This document shows positions 44,581 to 56,060 of a DNA stretch of 64,000 nucleotides, one piece after another. The position numbers and the translations under genes are program-made. Every line of letters starts with the position of its first letter. The stretch's first letter is position 1. Source of the DNA: Tetraselmis striata. Lineage: Eukaryota > Chlorophyta > Chlorodendrophyceae > Chlorodendrales > Chlorodendraceae. The DNA is taken from NCBI GenBank assembly GCA_006384855.1, contig VCJN01002908.1, forward strand, positions 1-64,000, given 5' to 3'. The notes beneath the pieces are model-generated. The model made no database searches. It saw nothing but the letters and a program-made list of their open reading frames with translations, and was not told where the DNA came from.

Positions 44581-45030
44581 ACTTAACAATAGCGTCTATT
44601 CCCGCTTGAATTGGGACATCGCGATATCCGCGCGCCCATCGCGCGATGTGACGCTGCTTGACGATGATCGTGCAACATCAGCTAAATTACTAACCGTACT
44701 CAATCAATGCCTGAGGAGCCTCATGGGGGTGGGTAACAACTCCCCTGGGGGCCCATTGCACCGATGATGCGGGAATTGGCTATTGCGCCCATAGAGGCTA
44801 CGGCCGCTGCGGCACGGGCTCGGGCGTTTCTTAAAGCATCCGACTTGAATACATGGGTTAGTAGATCGGCCAAGTCGGGCGCGCCCGAACACGTGGACGT
44901 TGGGGACTGTGCACTTGTGTGATCGACTAGCTAGGGCGAACGTAGTGCTAGCTGAGGGGGCGCACCTTCCACTTGAGTGGAGGTCACTAGCCGCACGCAA
45001 GGCCGCTAAACTATCCTAGTAAAGACATCG

Positions 45031-45717
45031 GTGTGGGCGCGTTGCGAATCGTCGGCATCGTTAGCACGCAACAAAACCTGGGGTATATATGTCCAGGCGT
45101 CTTATGCGTCAAACCCGTTGCCACAGTACGGTGTGGGTGTCCCCGCGGGGGTTGTGGCCGGGCTGCACATTATGATACAATTACGCACCCGAGTATTTCC
45201 CACTGCCCGCCGATTGGCCCGGATACATGCCATGCATGAGCGGTTCCTTGAACACTGCCCTACATGTGGCGGTGGTGAATCTGAGCGAGACTATCGAGCG
45301 ACCATTAATATGTTGGTGGAGTGTCCGCGGTGGGGGTATCACCGTCATAATTTGCGGTTGTTAGTTCCGGAGACCATGGATTTTATTAGTAGTCAGATTA
45401 TTGCGTCAGCACCTGAGGACTTAACCGCCTTTATTTTGGGCGGGGTCCCCCCTCCCCTCACGGTGCCGTGGATTTTACTGGGAATGGGAAAATTTTCAGT
45501 TATATATGACGCCGGGCCCTCCCTCACATTGCTTTTTTTGTTGCACATGTATCGCACTCCCGAAATGCTTTGCTCCGCGGGTTGGGGCTTGCCCCAACTC
45601 GCATTACTCGAATGGGCCGACGCCCAAAAAGGCAGGGCGGACCTTTCGTGGTCTGTGCCGGGTGTTTTGATATATTTATTACATAAGGGCTTTCACAAAA
45701 GCGCACTACAAACATAA
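45031..45717 (+). CDS. C-terminal part of a LINE ORF2-like protein
   Basis: A 228-codon frame reads QLRTRVFPTARRLARIHAMH, followed by the Cys/His-type motif CPTCGGGESERDYR...MLVECPRWGYHR (about 45255-45345), then LLVPETMDFISSQIIASAP. A stretch LRTxxxPTxxRLxRIxxxxxxxCPxCxxxxE...CPR is typical of the region after the RT in LINE-type ORF2 proteins. No RT lies directly upstream in frame, so this is a 5'-truncated copy. It continues into a 3' UTR ending near 46252. A shorter relative lies at 57913. Confidence 0.55.
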   Translation: MWARCESSASLARNKTWGIYVQASYASNPLPQYGVGVPAGVVAGLHIMIQLRTRVFPTARRLARIHAMHERFLEHCPTCGGGESERDYRATINMLVECPRWGYHRHNLRLLVPETMDFISSQIIASAPEDLTAFILGGVPPPLTVPWILLGMGKFSVIYDAGPSLTLLFLLHMYRTPEMLCSAGWGLPQLALLEWADAQKGRADLSWSVPGVLIYLLHKGFHKSALQT

Positions 45718-46260
45718 CTAACAGCAACTGTGAAAGGTTGCCAGCAAAAGAGAGACACAAGCATGAAACCAAGGTCGAGCTGGAGGACAGGGAGCCAAGA
45801 ACCAAGAAGGAGACAAGGGAACCACGAAGTCACTTAGCTGCCAGGAACCAAAGGAACCCCCGCCCCGGGGTAGGCTATCAGCCGCGGCGAGGACGCTTGC
45901 GGCCAATGACCCGGGTCATAGCAACACATGCCGACGAGCGACGCGACGCAGGCGCAGGAGCACCATCACGTGCCGCACGCGCGGCCGCGACCCCGCCAAG
46001 AACGTTGTCTGCATGTGCCATGTTGATGCCGGGTGTTTTTGTGGTAGTGTTTTAGACGGTGATCCAACAATGTTGGAAATTACATCAGTGGCCTCCAATT
46101 AGTCGTGCAGAAGGCTTCGGCAATTTGCTTGTTGACTATAACGGAGCGTCGCCTACCCAGGGCTTTCCGTAACTGGATCCCTGCCTAAACGGCCGTCGTA
46201 GAGACGCTGCAAGGGGTTCCCTGGTGCCAGTCATGTCCCGGAGGCGGAAATAAAACAGCT
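45718..46260 (+). repeat. 3' UTR of the truncated LINE, tail copy 2
   Basis: It runs from the ORF stop to the tail motif at 46181-46252, which ends in GCGGAAATAAAA. The stretch GTTTTAGACGGTGATCC ... ACGGAGCGTCGCCTACCCA (46048-46160) recurs at 58025-58140. Confidence 0.6.
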
Positions 46261-46750
46261 AGCGACCGTAGAATAAGTGTACAGACAGTAGCTGCGTCAA
46301 GTGGCCGTAAGACATGGGCTTCGCCATAAGAGAAGCCCCTCGCATTACGCGACGATACCAGGCTTACGGCCAGATTATTATCGTCCGCGCCACGGCGCCC
46401 CGTGTAGTTAAAGCAGTTTCGCGCTACCAGTAGTCGCTAGCAGTAGTCGCTCGCTCATCGCGCGCGTGCTTTGATGCTGACGAATAAGAATAACGATAAT
46501 CGTCGAGAAGGGTTTATCTATTACAGGTACAGGTACATGGACGGGGGGGGGATATATGGGTACAGTATATGTATTTATAGATATATATAAGAAAATACAC
46601 GTACAGCAGCTACTCGTGACAGTGACGAATAAGGATTAAAACTTGCCGCTACTGCGTCGTCATGATCGCGACCTATTGACGTAGTGTTATTGTGTCATTG
46701 TGTCGTAGTGTTATTGGGTTAATGAAGGGGGCGGAAGGAGCGACGAATCT
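46261..46750. other. Intergenic with nested hairpin
   Basis: GGCCGTAAG (46303-46311) pairs with CTTACGGCC (46363-46371), and inside it GGGCTTC pairs with GAAGCCC (46316-46338). The rest is AT-rich, with ATAGATATATATAAG at about 46575. No coding frame is recognised. Confidence 0.5.
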
Positions 46751-46755
46751 GATGT

Positions 46756-46771
46756 GCACATATAAAATAAA
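46756..46771 (+). promoter_or_regulatory. Candidate TATA box of the monooxygenase gene
   Basis: CACATATAAAATAAA lies about 295 bp before the ATG at 47063, with AC-rich, CAA-repeat-like leader sequence between. Position and sequence are compatible with a core promoter; no transcript data are available. Confidence 0.4.
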
Positions 46772-47062
46772 CCCGAATCCACCCAACCCCAGACTGCACA
46801 TCTTCCCCGACACAAACCTGCCCACGAGACACAGACTCATAGTGCTGGCTTGTGGCGACTAAACTCTCTACGAGACTACGACTGAGCACAACACGCGCGC
46901 CGTTATCTCCAAGCGACAACTACAACTTCGACTACTACAATAACTACAACCGACGAGTACCACCAAAGACGACAGCAATAAGCGATTGTTTGTTACTTGC
47001 CTATCTCGCCAGCGCGGCCGCTTTGACAACCCAGAGCTCCTTAAATCACCAACAGCAAGTGA

Positions 47063-49412
47063 ATGGACTCTGTCGTCGATATTGCCATCGTGGGTGGCGG
47101 ACCTGCCGGCCTGGCTGCCGCCAGTGCGCTTCTCCAAGTTGGCGCAAGCGTCACCGTGCTCGAGCGCATGCCGGAATTGGACCCCGTCGGTGCCGCTATC
47201 GTGAGCAGCTGACCCTCCTGTCCCAGGCATTTTTTGCAAACAATCCCGTCCCTTGCCCCTCGACTCAAATCGCATGCGAATTGTATATCGACGACGCCAT
47301 GAGCCGCATGTATCATACTTAAAGCGACTACCGCCGCACTTTCCGTGAAACCACGGCAGGTCCCGATGTTGTGAAGCTTGCGGCGCAAAATGCATATGAA
47401 AGGTCCGAGAACAAATATTGAAGGTTTTGACTTATCAGTCGGCGGATCATTGTTACATTCATTATAATATACAATAGCGAGTAAAATCACTGTGTTCATT
47501 GGATATGACATCGCTTTCATATCGAATGGCCACTGCGAACCCACATAGCGCCCCCCTGTCAGGGCTACAGCCACTACGCACCCAATTGGGGTCCCAGGGC
47601 ATCCCCCAGGCCTCCGGGCTGGGCGCGTTTAACTATACCCGACCATAGCGCCAGCGACTACTACTAATCCTCGAGGTGGCCTTTCCCCAGGGGCTGGGAC
47701 CAAATGGAATGAAATGCCTTGAAGCGCTTGGTCCCGACATCTACGAGGCCGTCAGCTCGGTGTGCTCTGTCGGACTGCACAAGACTCGCATTTTCTCCAA
47801 ACAGGGCGACTTCCAGCCCACGGACGGTACTGACATGTGAGAACCAGCACCCCCCCCTCCCCTCCCCCCCCTCATCCTTCTCGTTCTGTCATCTCATCAT
47901 TCTGTAATTCTATTATATTGAATCGAATTTTAACTTAAGCTCATAGTGCGCTGAGATCTAATACGCCACTCCCCCATGCTGTACTTTGGTTGACTCAGTG
48001 GGGACTTTTACGAGATCGCCAAGCAATATGGCCCAGAAGGCAGCCAGGGTCTGGCCACTGTAAAATGGCACAAGCTGCGTGATGTGCTCGCAAACAACCT
48101 CCCGAAAGGTGAGTTGTGAAAAGGACCGTGAACTTCCCACCTGGGGTCGGAATCTTGAGTGAGCTGATGTACCCACAGACTGGTCACACACATTGGATCG
48201 GCACTGAGCTGACGAGTCCGGTAATACCCCAATGAGGGCTGCTCAAGTTTAGTATCCACGTAAATAATGCTTCGAAATTGATGTTATCCATGTCCTTCCG
48301 AGTTCATAGTACATACATTGTTGTCTTGATGCGCAAGGCTGGGGATTGAGGCTGGCGCTTGCAACATTTTTGCTACTCCCATTGGCGCGCCAGGTGTCTT
48401 GCAGACCGACGCCTCCTTCAGTCACTATGAGGAGGGGATCGACGGGGTCACGCTGCACTTCCATAATCGCGCTCCCCTCCACGCCAAGTTGCTACTGGGT
48501 GCCGACGGCGCCAACTCCCTCGTCCGCCAGCAGGCACTCAGCGAGTCCCTCCCGCCTTTCCAGGGGGTCGTGGTGTGGCGCGGCCTGGTGGACCAGAGCC
48601 GGCTGGGTGCCATCAAGCCGGATGACGATGGCGAGTCATCCCACATGTGGGCTGATGGGCCGCGCTTTGGCGGCATACTGCGCCTGCCAGGGAAGCAAGG
48701 GAAGGAGGTGGTGTGGATGGCCATTGCGTCGTGGGACAAAGACCGCGAGGCGGAGATACGCAAGGCAACCCATGGGAGCGAGACGGCGGAGGACCACCAG
48801 CGCAAGATGGAGCGCTGCCTGGAAACAATGGCCGACTTTGACAACGCGTTCCTGCGGGTGGTGCGCGCGTCCGATCCAGCCACCATGCAGCAAAACGCCA
48901 TCTACCGCCGCCTTCCCAGCGTGCGTTGGGGCGCCGGACGCGTGTCGCTGCTGGGTGACGCGGCGCACCTCATGCCACCAAACTACGGCCAGGGCACCTC
49001 GCTGGCGCTCGAGGATGCGCTGGCATTGGCTCACAAGGTGCAGATGCACGGCGTCACCGCCATTGCGCTGCGTCGCTACGAGGCGCAGCGCATCAAGAGG
49101 GTCCTCCCGGTGCAGGTGACCATTGCAGCAGAGGCGCATCGAGCCTGGGTAGGTAAGGGTGCGGAGGGGCTCATCAAGCAGGGCGCCATGTCGCGCCAGA
49201 TGCAGGCATTCATGCACCGCCTGTTTGCCTACAAGCCTGAGCCGCTGGACAACACGCGTCCCGCGGTCGCCGGTGCTCCTGCTCCGCCAACCACCGCGCT
49301 CCGCCACATCTCTACCACTTGCAGGCTCAGGATGGCGCAGCTCAGGTCGGCGGCTGCTGTCGTACCGACACTGGTGGCGGCTCACATGAGAAGTCACATG
49401 CATGGCCATTGA
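47063..49412 (+). CDS. FAD-dependent monooxygenase (group A, aromatic hydroxylase-like)
   Basis: Four exons join in phase: 47063-47200, 47691-47836, 47999-48108 and 48394-49412, giving 470 aa. Exon 1 has the Rossmann motif VDIAIVGGGPAGLAAASALL and the acidic end of strand 2 (VLERMPE). Exon 2 begins GLGPNGMKCLEALGPDIY. Exon 3 has WHKLRDVLANNLPK. Exon 4 has the DG motif GADGANSLVRQ and the GD motif GDAAHLMPPNYGQGTSLALEDA. These three FAD/NADPH signatures define group A flavoprotein monooxygenases (salicylate hydroxylase, zeaxanthin epoxidase relatives). The substrate cannot be inferred. A TGTAA signal follows at 49476. All introns are GT..AG; the junction of exons 3 and 4 is the least certain, since the acceptor was chosen to keep phase. 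Confidence 0.88.
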
Positions 49413-52073
49413 TCCAGAGCGCCTGATGCTCAAGTCAATGGTAGCCCTTGCAGGATCTTCATGGACAATGCGATATGTAAAGCCTCCCTGTGTTAGTTTG
49501 CTGTCGCAGCTTTCCTATGGGTGTCATGTCGGTGTGCCCTGTGGTGGAACTCGAACACATAGATACACGCACATGCGCGCACTCACTATGTAAGGCTGTA
49601 AGCAACCCATCTCATTGTCCATGCGGCGGCCGAAGGCCCCGGCGGCACAGCTCCAGCACATAGCAAGAGGCGCATGCCAACTATTATATTTGAGGAGAGG
49701 GCGGAGCCATATAATATGCGTGCGGCTGTTTGGTTGATAGCAGAAATTAACCTGCCGCCGAGGGCGCATCTCAGCACGAAACGACAGTAAAGGACATGAA
49801 TACGCTCGCTAGTCACTTACCTAGGGTATGCTCTCCGGGCGCTGCGCCATGTACAATGGCGAAGGCGCGATCTCGATCCATGCATATTGATATGCACAAA
49901 GGGATGCACAATGTATATAGCAATGACACCTCCGAAAATGCATAGTTTCGATGCCCGCACGAGACCACCGCACTGCTGGTAAGTAAACAATGGCGCTGAA
50001 ACCATCTGCGTCCGGCGAGCCGATGCCACAGCCGGCGCGGCGGTGATTATCTCCCAAGAAGCGCTCTCCACTAGCTGCAAGCAGAGTGCACACGCAGAGT
50101 CCGTTTTCTCACATCACGTGGTCGTAATAGGTCGCGTATTGGCTCATTCTTACATGGGTCTCTGCGTGCAAACATGCTGGGAGGCCGACAAAAAAAGCGA
50201 GAATACAATGATAACCCACTTGAAAACCACTTTCCACGCCATAAGCTGCCAGTAGTGTATTGCTATCTGACAGCCCAAATGGTGCGAGACAGTGTATTGC
50301 CATCCACCTGGTTTGGCAAGATAGCACGTCTGGGGATGAAGTGATGTCTTCATTGATGTCATTTGGGATGCACGCCATGCCAGCCCAAATAGGGGACTCA
50401 CCGCACACGTGTCATCATGATTATTATCTTAAACATATGTAGGGGTTATCCATCGTCTATATACGCAGGATGACTGTGTTACCCCTTTCTCTCCCGATGC
50501 TTGTATAGCAAATGTTTTTGCTCAATGATGCAATTCAATTCGGCAATTAAAATTAATAAAGAATGCGTCGGGAATTCCCATGAATGGCAATCGATATTTT
50601 GATACGATGAGCGAGAAGATAACGGAAGCAAATCATTGAAATAACAACCCCTCTTGTGCGGTGCTGGTTGCAAAGAAACCGAGTTCCTGACGAAGCCGCT
50701 ATATACACAAGTCAACGTCTTGAGCGGTGTGTTGTTTGAAGGAGATGCTCGAATGCCAAGGACGCAGTAGATACCGTCAAGTTCTAAATGATATAGCGAG
50801 GCAAGGCCAGACGATTCGCTATTGAACGCGTCCAGCTTAAAGATGTGTGCACATGAACAGTTCCTGTGAGGACATCACTGGGGACGGGGCATTCACATCG
50901 GTTGTGGTGTATCATCCGTTCTATACTGCGATGGTTTCGGAGCATTTCAATTTCGAGCGGATGATTCACCGCCATGGCATGACGAAGTGGAAAGCCTTTT
51001 GTTTACCTCGCTAAGCATCAATATTGAAATAAACGCATGAAATCTCCGCACATTCTGTACGGTTCTGTACACATTATATCACGTTCAATCTGGTCCCGAG
51101 CGGCCAAACAACAGGAAGTCATGTTCTCCAAGGCGCTGCCACTCGTGTTGGAGGCTTTTCTGATGCATGCAAATGGTAGCACTGCCGATAAGTCGCATAA
51201 GAAGGCGTGGTTGCCCCCATGAATTGATGTCATGTACATGGCGGAAGGGGCAAGGGTTTAGAGGCCAAACAGGAGGTCACAAGGCTACGAAGTGCTCGCC
51301 GGTTGCCAATGGATAGTGGATAGTTGAAGTTGCTATCATCCGCATCCGGTACGGCAGCCTCTAAAAGGAATTCAGCACGCAGCTCCTGCGTAGCTCATAT
51401 TATTCTGATGGGCAGCGCGGAGAGCTGCAGTATCATGTTGTTCCACGCGCTGCAAGGCAGCCATCTTCAATGTGTTCCAGTTGGTGTGGCCGTTAAATTG
51501 GCCGTGGTGTGAGCGCACGTGGGATGGATTGCACTTAATCGGAGCGTATGCATTAGACATGGGCGAAGGCCAACACACGTGCACCGCGCTGGACTTACTG
51601 CCTCATGACGTAAGAAATGAAATACAGTTTGCCATGGGTTTACGACGCATGACGTATTACGATGCATGTTGGCTCAAAACAGGAGGGCCCAGCAACGATT
51701 GAAACGGCACCAACTGACTCTGTTAACGGCTTGTTGCTACTTATGTATATGCCAGTTTGAAATCACATCACGGCTCTGTTTACAGGCCGACTGCAAATAT
51801 AACGTTCTCCGTAGGTTGGGAGGGAAATGGGCATCAGTGGTGCATCGCCAGCTTTTGACTGCGACGCGACGGACGATAAATTGGGTTCGCAGGTAACAAC
51901 AAGAGTGAACATTTTGCACCATCAAGTCGGAGATTCCGAGCTACATTTCGGGATGTTGTATTTTTACGGATTCCCAGACAAGGGTAGTTTTTGCTTTGTC
52001 GCGCCAGGCAGGGGGTTAAAACAGCAATACATTGCGAACCCAAATCCTGCTTAAAGTGTTCCACGTAGAAGTA
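49413..52073. other. Intergenic region with small coding-like fragments
   Basis: No complete gene is visible. Protein-like plus-strand fragments are at 50851-51015 (EDITGDGAFTSVVVYHPFY, FERMIHRHGMTKWKAFCLP), 51037-51222, about 51560-51700 (LLPHDVRNEIQFAMGLRRM) and 51827-52054 (NILHHQVGDSELHFGMLYF). They end just before repeat R copy C and may be the eroded 3' part of a transposon. The family is not recognised. Confidence 0.4.
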
Positions 52074-52225
52074 AAGTTGAGATTTCTTACAACTTTGTTC
52101 CTGCTTAGTCTTTGATGCTTAACAGGCCAGCTGTCTTAAGGGCCAGCTGCACAAACCCGCATAGGGTCCACAATCTAAAGCGCGCAGCGTGCAGCCCTCT
52201 GAAGGCCAGGTTCCACGTAACACGT
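52074..52225 (+). repeat. Dispersed repeat family R, copy C
   Basis: It shares AGATTTCTTACAACTTTGTTC, GTCTTTGATGCT, AACCCGCATAGGGTCC and CCTCTGAAGGCCAGGTTCC with the copies at 22770 and 28276. It shares features with each of the other two and so links them as one family. Confidence 0.7.
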
Positions 52226-52370
52226 ACATCCCCGGATAATCCACGGTTGTCTACGTGGCCCATCGTCCGTGATCAACGTATCGACAGGACATGTGTATCA
52301 CCGATGGACCGACTGCGCTCAGCCGCACTCGTTTAGCCAGGTGAGCACCCCGCCGGAGCTAGCTTGACGC

Positions 52371-55300
52371 CTAGGCGTCCGCGGCCAGGTACTCGTCGAG
52401 CATGCCCTCGTCGTCATCATCGTCAAAGTCGAAGTCGTCGTCCTCCAGGCCCAGTTCGTTCTGGTCCGCCTGGATCTGGGCGGCGTCCGTCCCCATGAAG
52501 TACTGCTTTCCCGTCATGCGCTTCTCCACCTCCTTGGCCGCCAGCAAGTCCGGCGCCTGCGCGCGCTCCAGGGCGCGCTCCGCCTCAAACGCCTCCTGCC
52601 ACACGCGGAAGTTCTCGGGGGTCACCGGCGTGCCCAGCCGGCGTGCCTCCGCCAGCTTGCGCTCCTCCTCCTCGATGGCGCGCGCCTTGATTTCCTCCGG
52701 GTCCAGCTCCTCCACCACCTGCACCGGATGCAAGGGGAGAGGGGCGGAATGGGGGGGGGGGGGGGGGGCGTCAGGGGGAGTGTCAGGGTCGGGGCTGTCC
52801 GATAGTACTCTGCAGCTACTTTGTGCGACTCGATGGAGCCGACTCGATCGCTTTCAGTTGCCCTCACACATCTCTCAAGCTTAGGCGGTCATGCATAAAG
52901 CTTTGGGAGTTAATCAGCCAGCTTCGGCTTGAGCAAGGGACTTGGGTTTGCATATACTAGGATATTTTCGGATGAAGAACACAACGTAGGCCACCGCAAG
53001 CAGATCACGGTTGTTCGCAAGTAGCCCATGTAGAGCATACATAGAGAGACGCAGAGAGAGGGAGAGGGAGAGAGAGAGAGAGAGAGACGGAGCAATATCT
53101 TAAATGTAGGCAGCCACGGGGCGCGCAGGGAGCATGAGGTGGTTGGGGGTTATCAGTGTATCACCCGACCCCAATTGAGAATTTGGATTTGGGAGGGGTA
53201 GCCGGGGAGGCCCTGACAGGGGGCGGCCTTCACTCTATTACGCCGACTTTTATACATCATAACCGTTGGAAAGTCCACTGTTACAGAGTTACACGTGATG
53301 CTGAAAAATCCTGCGCGTGAAGTGGCCGCCTCACGTGGCGTTGAGGCGATTTGCGTGAAGCCGATCATCGCAGCATTAGCATGTTCCCCAGGCTTAACAT
53401 CTATCATGTGTGTTGGGCCAAGGAACACTGCAAAGCCAAACTCCACTCGAATCGCCGCGTTCAAGTTGCGTTCTTACGCCCTACTCTATTTAACTTGGAG
53501 CGGTCACGCGACCCCCAAAGGGTTCCGTGAGCTCTGAGGGTCAATGAAGTACACTCGGCTTGGTCAAATGGAATGACAGGACTTGAGATTACTCACGCAC
53601 ATCCCTGAAACCGATGTTTCAGCCGGGAATGGTGCAGAAACGTGGCTATTCCGAGAGGGTTTCACGCAGAATGACCTAACGCTACGCCGAATCGGCCATG
53701 CAAGGGCGCGCATGCTAACCATCCCCGTAAAAGTGTGAAACCGAACTTCACTGCCGTCACATTCTTTAGTGAAAGAAAACTTGAGTCGTCGTAGCCAGGG
53801 TAGGTTCAGCCAGCCCAAGATGGAATTGCGCTGATCGGAGTGCCGGGCGGGTGTAATGTAGACAAATTGAACGATTCCACGCACAAATCCGGCGCGAACT
53901 CGAGGCGTGTCAAGGTTAGATGCAGTAGAGCCTTCCACTGGTCTTGGATGGGGGTGGCATCACACGTCCCCGGGCGCATCCTAGCTTCACACCGCTATGA
54001 AGCGCGACTCTGCCCGCTAACACGCTTTTGCAGAGGGAAAGGGGTACGCTAGATGTCCGCCGGGCGGGGACACTTGGTAGCGTACGCTAGATGTCACGGA
54101 CTTGGACCCGCGTCGCAGGTATCGTCATATTGAACAAACCAAAATGATCTTCAACAGCGGGTGCCGACGCACCCATAAGAACTCTTATCACTATTGGCCT
54201 CCAATTGGGCTTGCACGCAATCTATGAAAACATTCGCTATTGGTCCGATCTAGTCCTGTAAACATTTGATCTCTGGCGGGCAGGGCAGGTTGCTATCCAC
54301 AGTGTCCTTATCTCACCGCGCCGGCACCCGTATGTGAGGAGGCACCGCGAACAGACCGCGGAGCACCCCTGACTCGCTGGCGTCATGCGTGTCTCGGGGC
54401 ATAGGGGGGCGCCCCCACCTGCACGTTGGCGCGGTCCCGCAGCCACTCCTTGGCGGCCTCCCCCAGCGTGTAGATCATCGCCATGCCCATGTTCTCCTCC
54501 ACCAGCTCGCCCACCAGGTTCTGCACCGCCGCCACCTCCGCGTCGGTGAGGCCGCGCACGCTGCGCAGCCGCAGCCGCGGCGCCTCCTCCGGGTACGCTT
54601 CCGTGTGCTGGAACACCTGCGGTTTCAGGCATTCCCTGGGTGAGGCTGGCTGCGCGAGCTGGTGAGTCAGCGCGGTGTAACCTTCATTCACATACCATCC
54701 CTAGACATGGATGTGGGGGGTCAATTGCTGGGTCATCAGTTAGGGTCATTGATGGGGGTCATTGCTGAGCCATTCGATGGGCCATTTGATGGGTCGCTAA
54801 TGAAACGTAATGGGGCATCAAAGGATTATTGATGGCTCACGTCTAGGCGTCATTTGAAGGGTCGTCAAGGGGAGTCATTTCATGGAGCATTGATGGGGGT
54901 CATTGATGAGCCATTCGATGGGCCATTTGATGGGTCACTAATGAAACGTAATGGGGGGCATCAATGGGGTTATTGATGGCTCACGTCTAGGCCTCATTTG
55001 ACGGGTCGTCAAGGGGAGTCATTTCATGGAGCATTGATGGGGGTCATTGATGAGCCATTCGATGGACCATTTGATGGGTCACTAATGAAACGTAAGGAGT
55101 CCTCAATGGGGTTATTGATGGATCGTGGCTGGGGGGCTTTTGACGGGTCATCAACGGGGGTCATTTGATGGAGCATTGACGGGGGTCATCGATCCGGGTC
55201 AGTAACGAGACATGGGACATGGGGGTCATCAATGGAACGCTTGATGGCTCCCGGCTAGGCGTCATTTGACAGGTCATCAACGGGGGTCATGGATCGGTGT

Positions 55301-56060
55301 CATTGGTGAGCCCTGGATTCCATGACACACCGGTCCTACATACCTGGATAGTGGCAAGGATTATGGCTCCTGGCCGCTGTGGCTGCTAAAGTGATACACA
55401 ACCGAGAAATATGGTACATGGCAGCGGAAAATACGCGCGTGATCATTCTGCCCCTGCTCGCCTGCGCGGCGGTCAGCACTACTGGTATCGTCAGTAGCGA
55501 CAAGTAGCGACTACTGAAGGTCATCACGTGCAAGCATTATAATGCCCCCAGCGGGCTGACATGCGATACATTTTCACCACTACGGTACCCGTATCGCCCT
55601 CATGGAGTCACATTACACGCCGTGCCCACCCTTGGCAGTAAGTACTGCAAGCCCGGTACGTGAGGTGGTACGTAAGAACCGGTGTGCACACCGCGGCAGT
55701 CCTTGAATTGCATACATCACACCATTCAAATTTGGTTCGCGGGTCCCAAGACCAACGTTCTGCGTCGCCACAACGTGTTGGACGGCGTTCCGCGGTGTAC
55801 TCGTTATGTGTTTGGATACTTTCCCTCCTCTCGTCGCGAGGGCGCGAGGGGGGGGGGGGGGGGTGGCGCACCAGCTGCATCATGAGCTCGCCATCCGCCG
55901 CATCCTCGCCCTCCGTGCCCGGCGTGAGGTCCACCCTGTAGATGGTGGGCTCTGCTGGCCAGCCCGCGGGCGGGCTGTCGTCCCCCAGCGGCCCAAACTC
56001 ATCCGGCCAGATCGCCTCCAGCGCCTCCAGCTCCATCGCCTGCTCCTCAGCGTGGTCCAT
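52371..56060 (-). CDS. RWDD1: RWD-domain protein, RWDD1/GIR2 (DFRP2) homologue
   Basis: Three exons join in phase 0: 56060-55872, 54616-54419 and 52718-52371, giving 244 aa (human RWDD1 is 243). The RWD domain opens with MDHAEEQAMELEALEAIWPD, crosses the first junction into FQHTEAYPEEAPRLRLRSV, and continues with NLVGELVEENMGMAMIYTLG. The C-terminal part has the family signature GTPVTPENFRVWQEAFEAE and RMTGKQYF, then a strongly acidic tail (DDDFDFDDDDDEGMLDEYL). In yeast and animals this protein binds and stabilises the DRG2-type GTPase and contacts the GCN1/GCN2 system; that role is inferred by family. Both introns are large (1.26 and 1.7 kb), and intron 1 holds a minisatellite. The donor of exon 1 is GTGCGCC followed directly by a poly-C run. 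Confidence 0.92.
53041..53092. repeat. (GA)n-rich microsatellite
   Basis: An imperfect GAGAGG/GAGAGA run lies in intron 2 of the RWDD1-like gene. The rest of this intron (52719-54418) has no recognisable gene. Confidence 0.85.
54715..55320. repeat. Minisatellite of about 143 bp in RWDD1 intron 1
   Basis: GAGCCATTCGATGG recurs at about 54766, 54908 and 55052, a period of 142-144 bp; the last, degenerate unit runs to about 55320. Each unit is itself built from short GATGGGTCATT-like and GTCATTGATGGG-like motifs. It lies wholly within the intron between 54617 and 55871. Confidence 0.88.

Noticed and set aside
54237..54632. A Gly/Ala/Arg-rich 131-codon minus frame
   Set aside because: It is a shifted reading of RWDD1 exon 2 (54419-54616).
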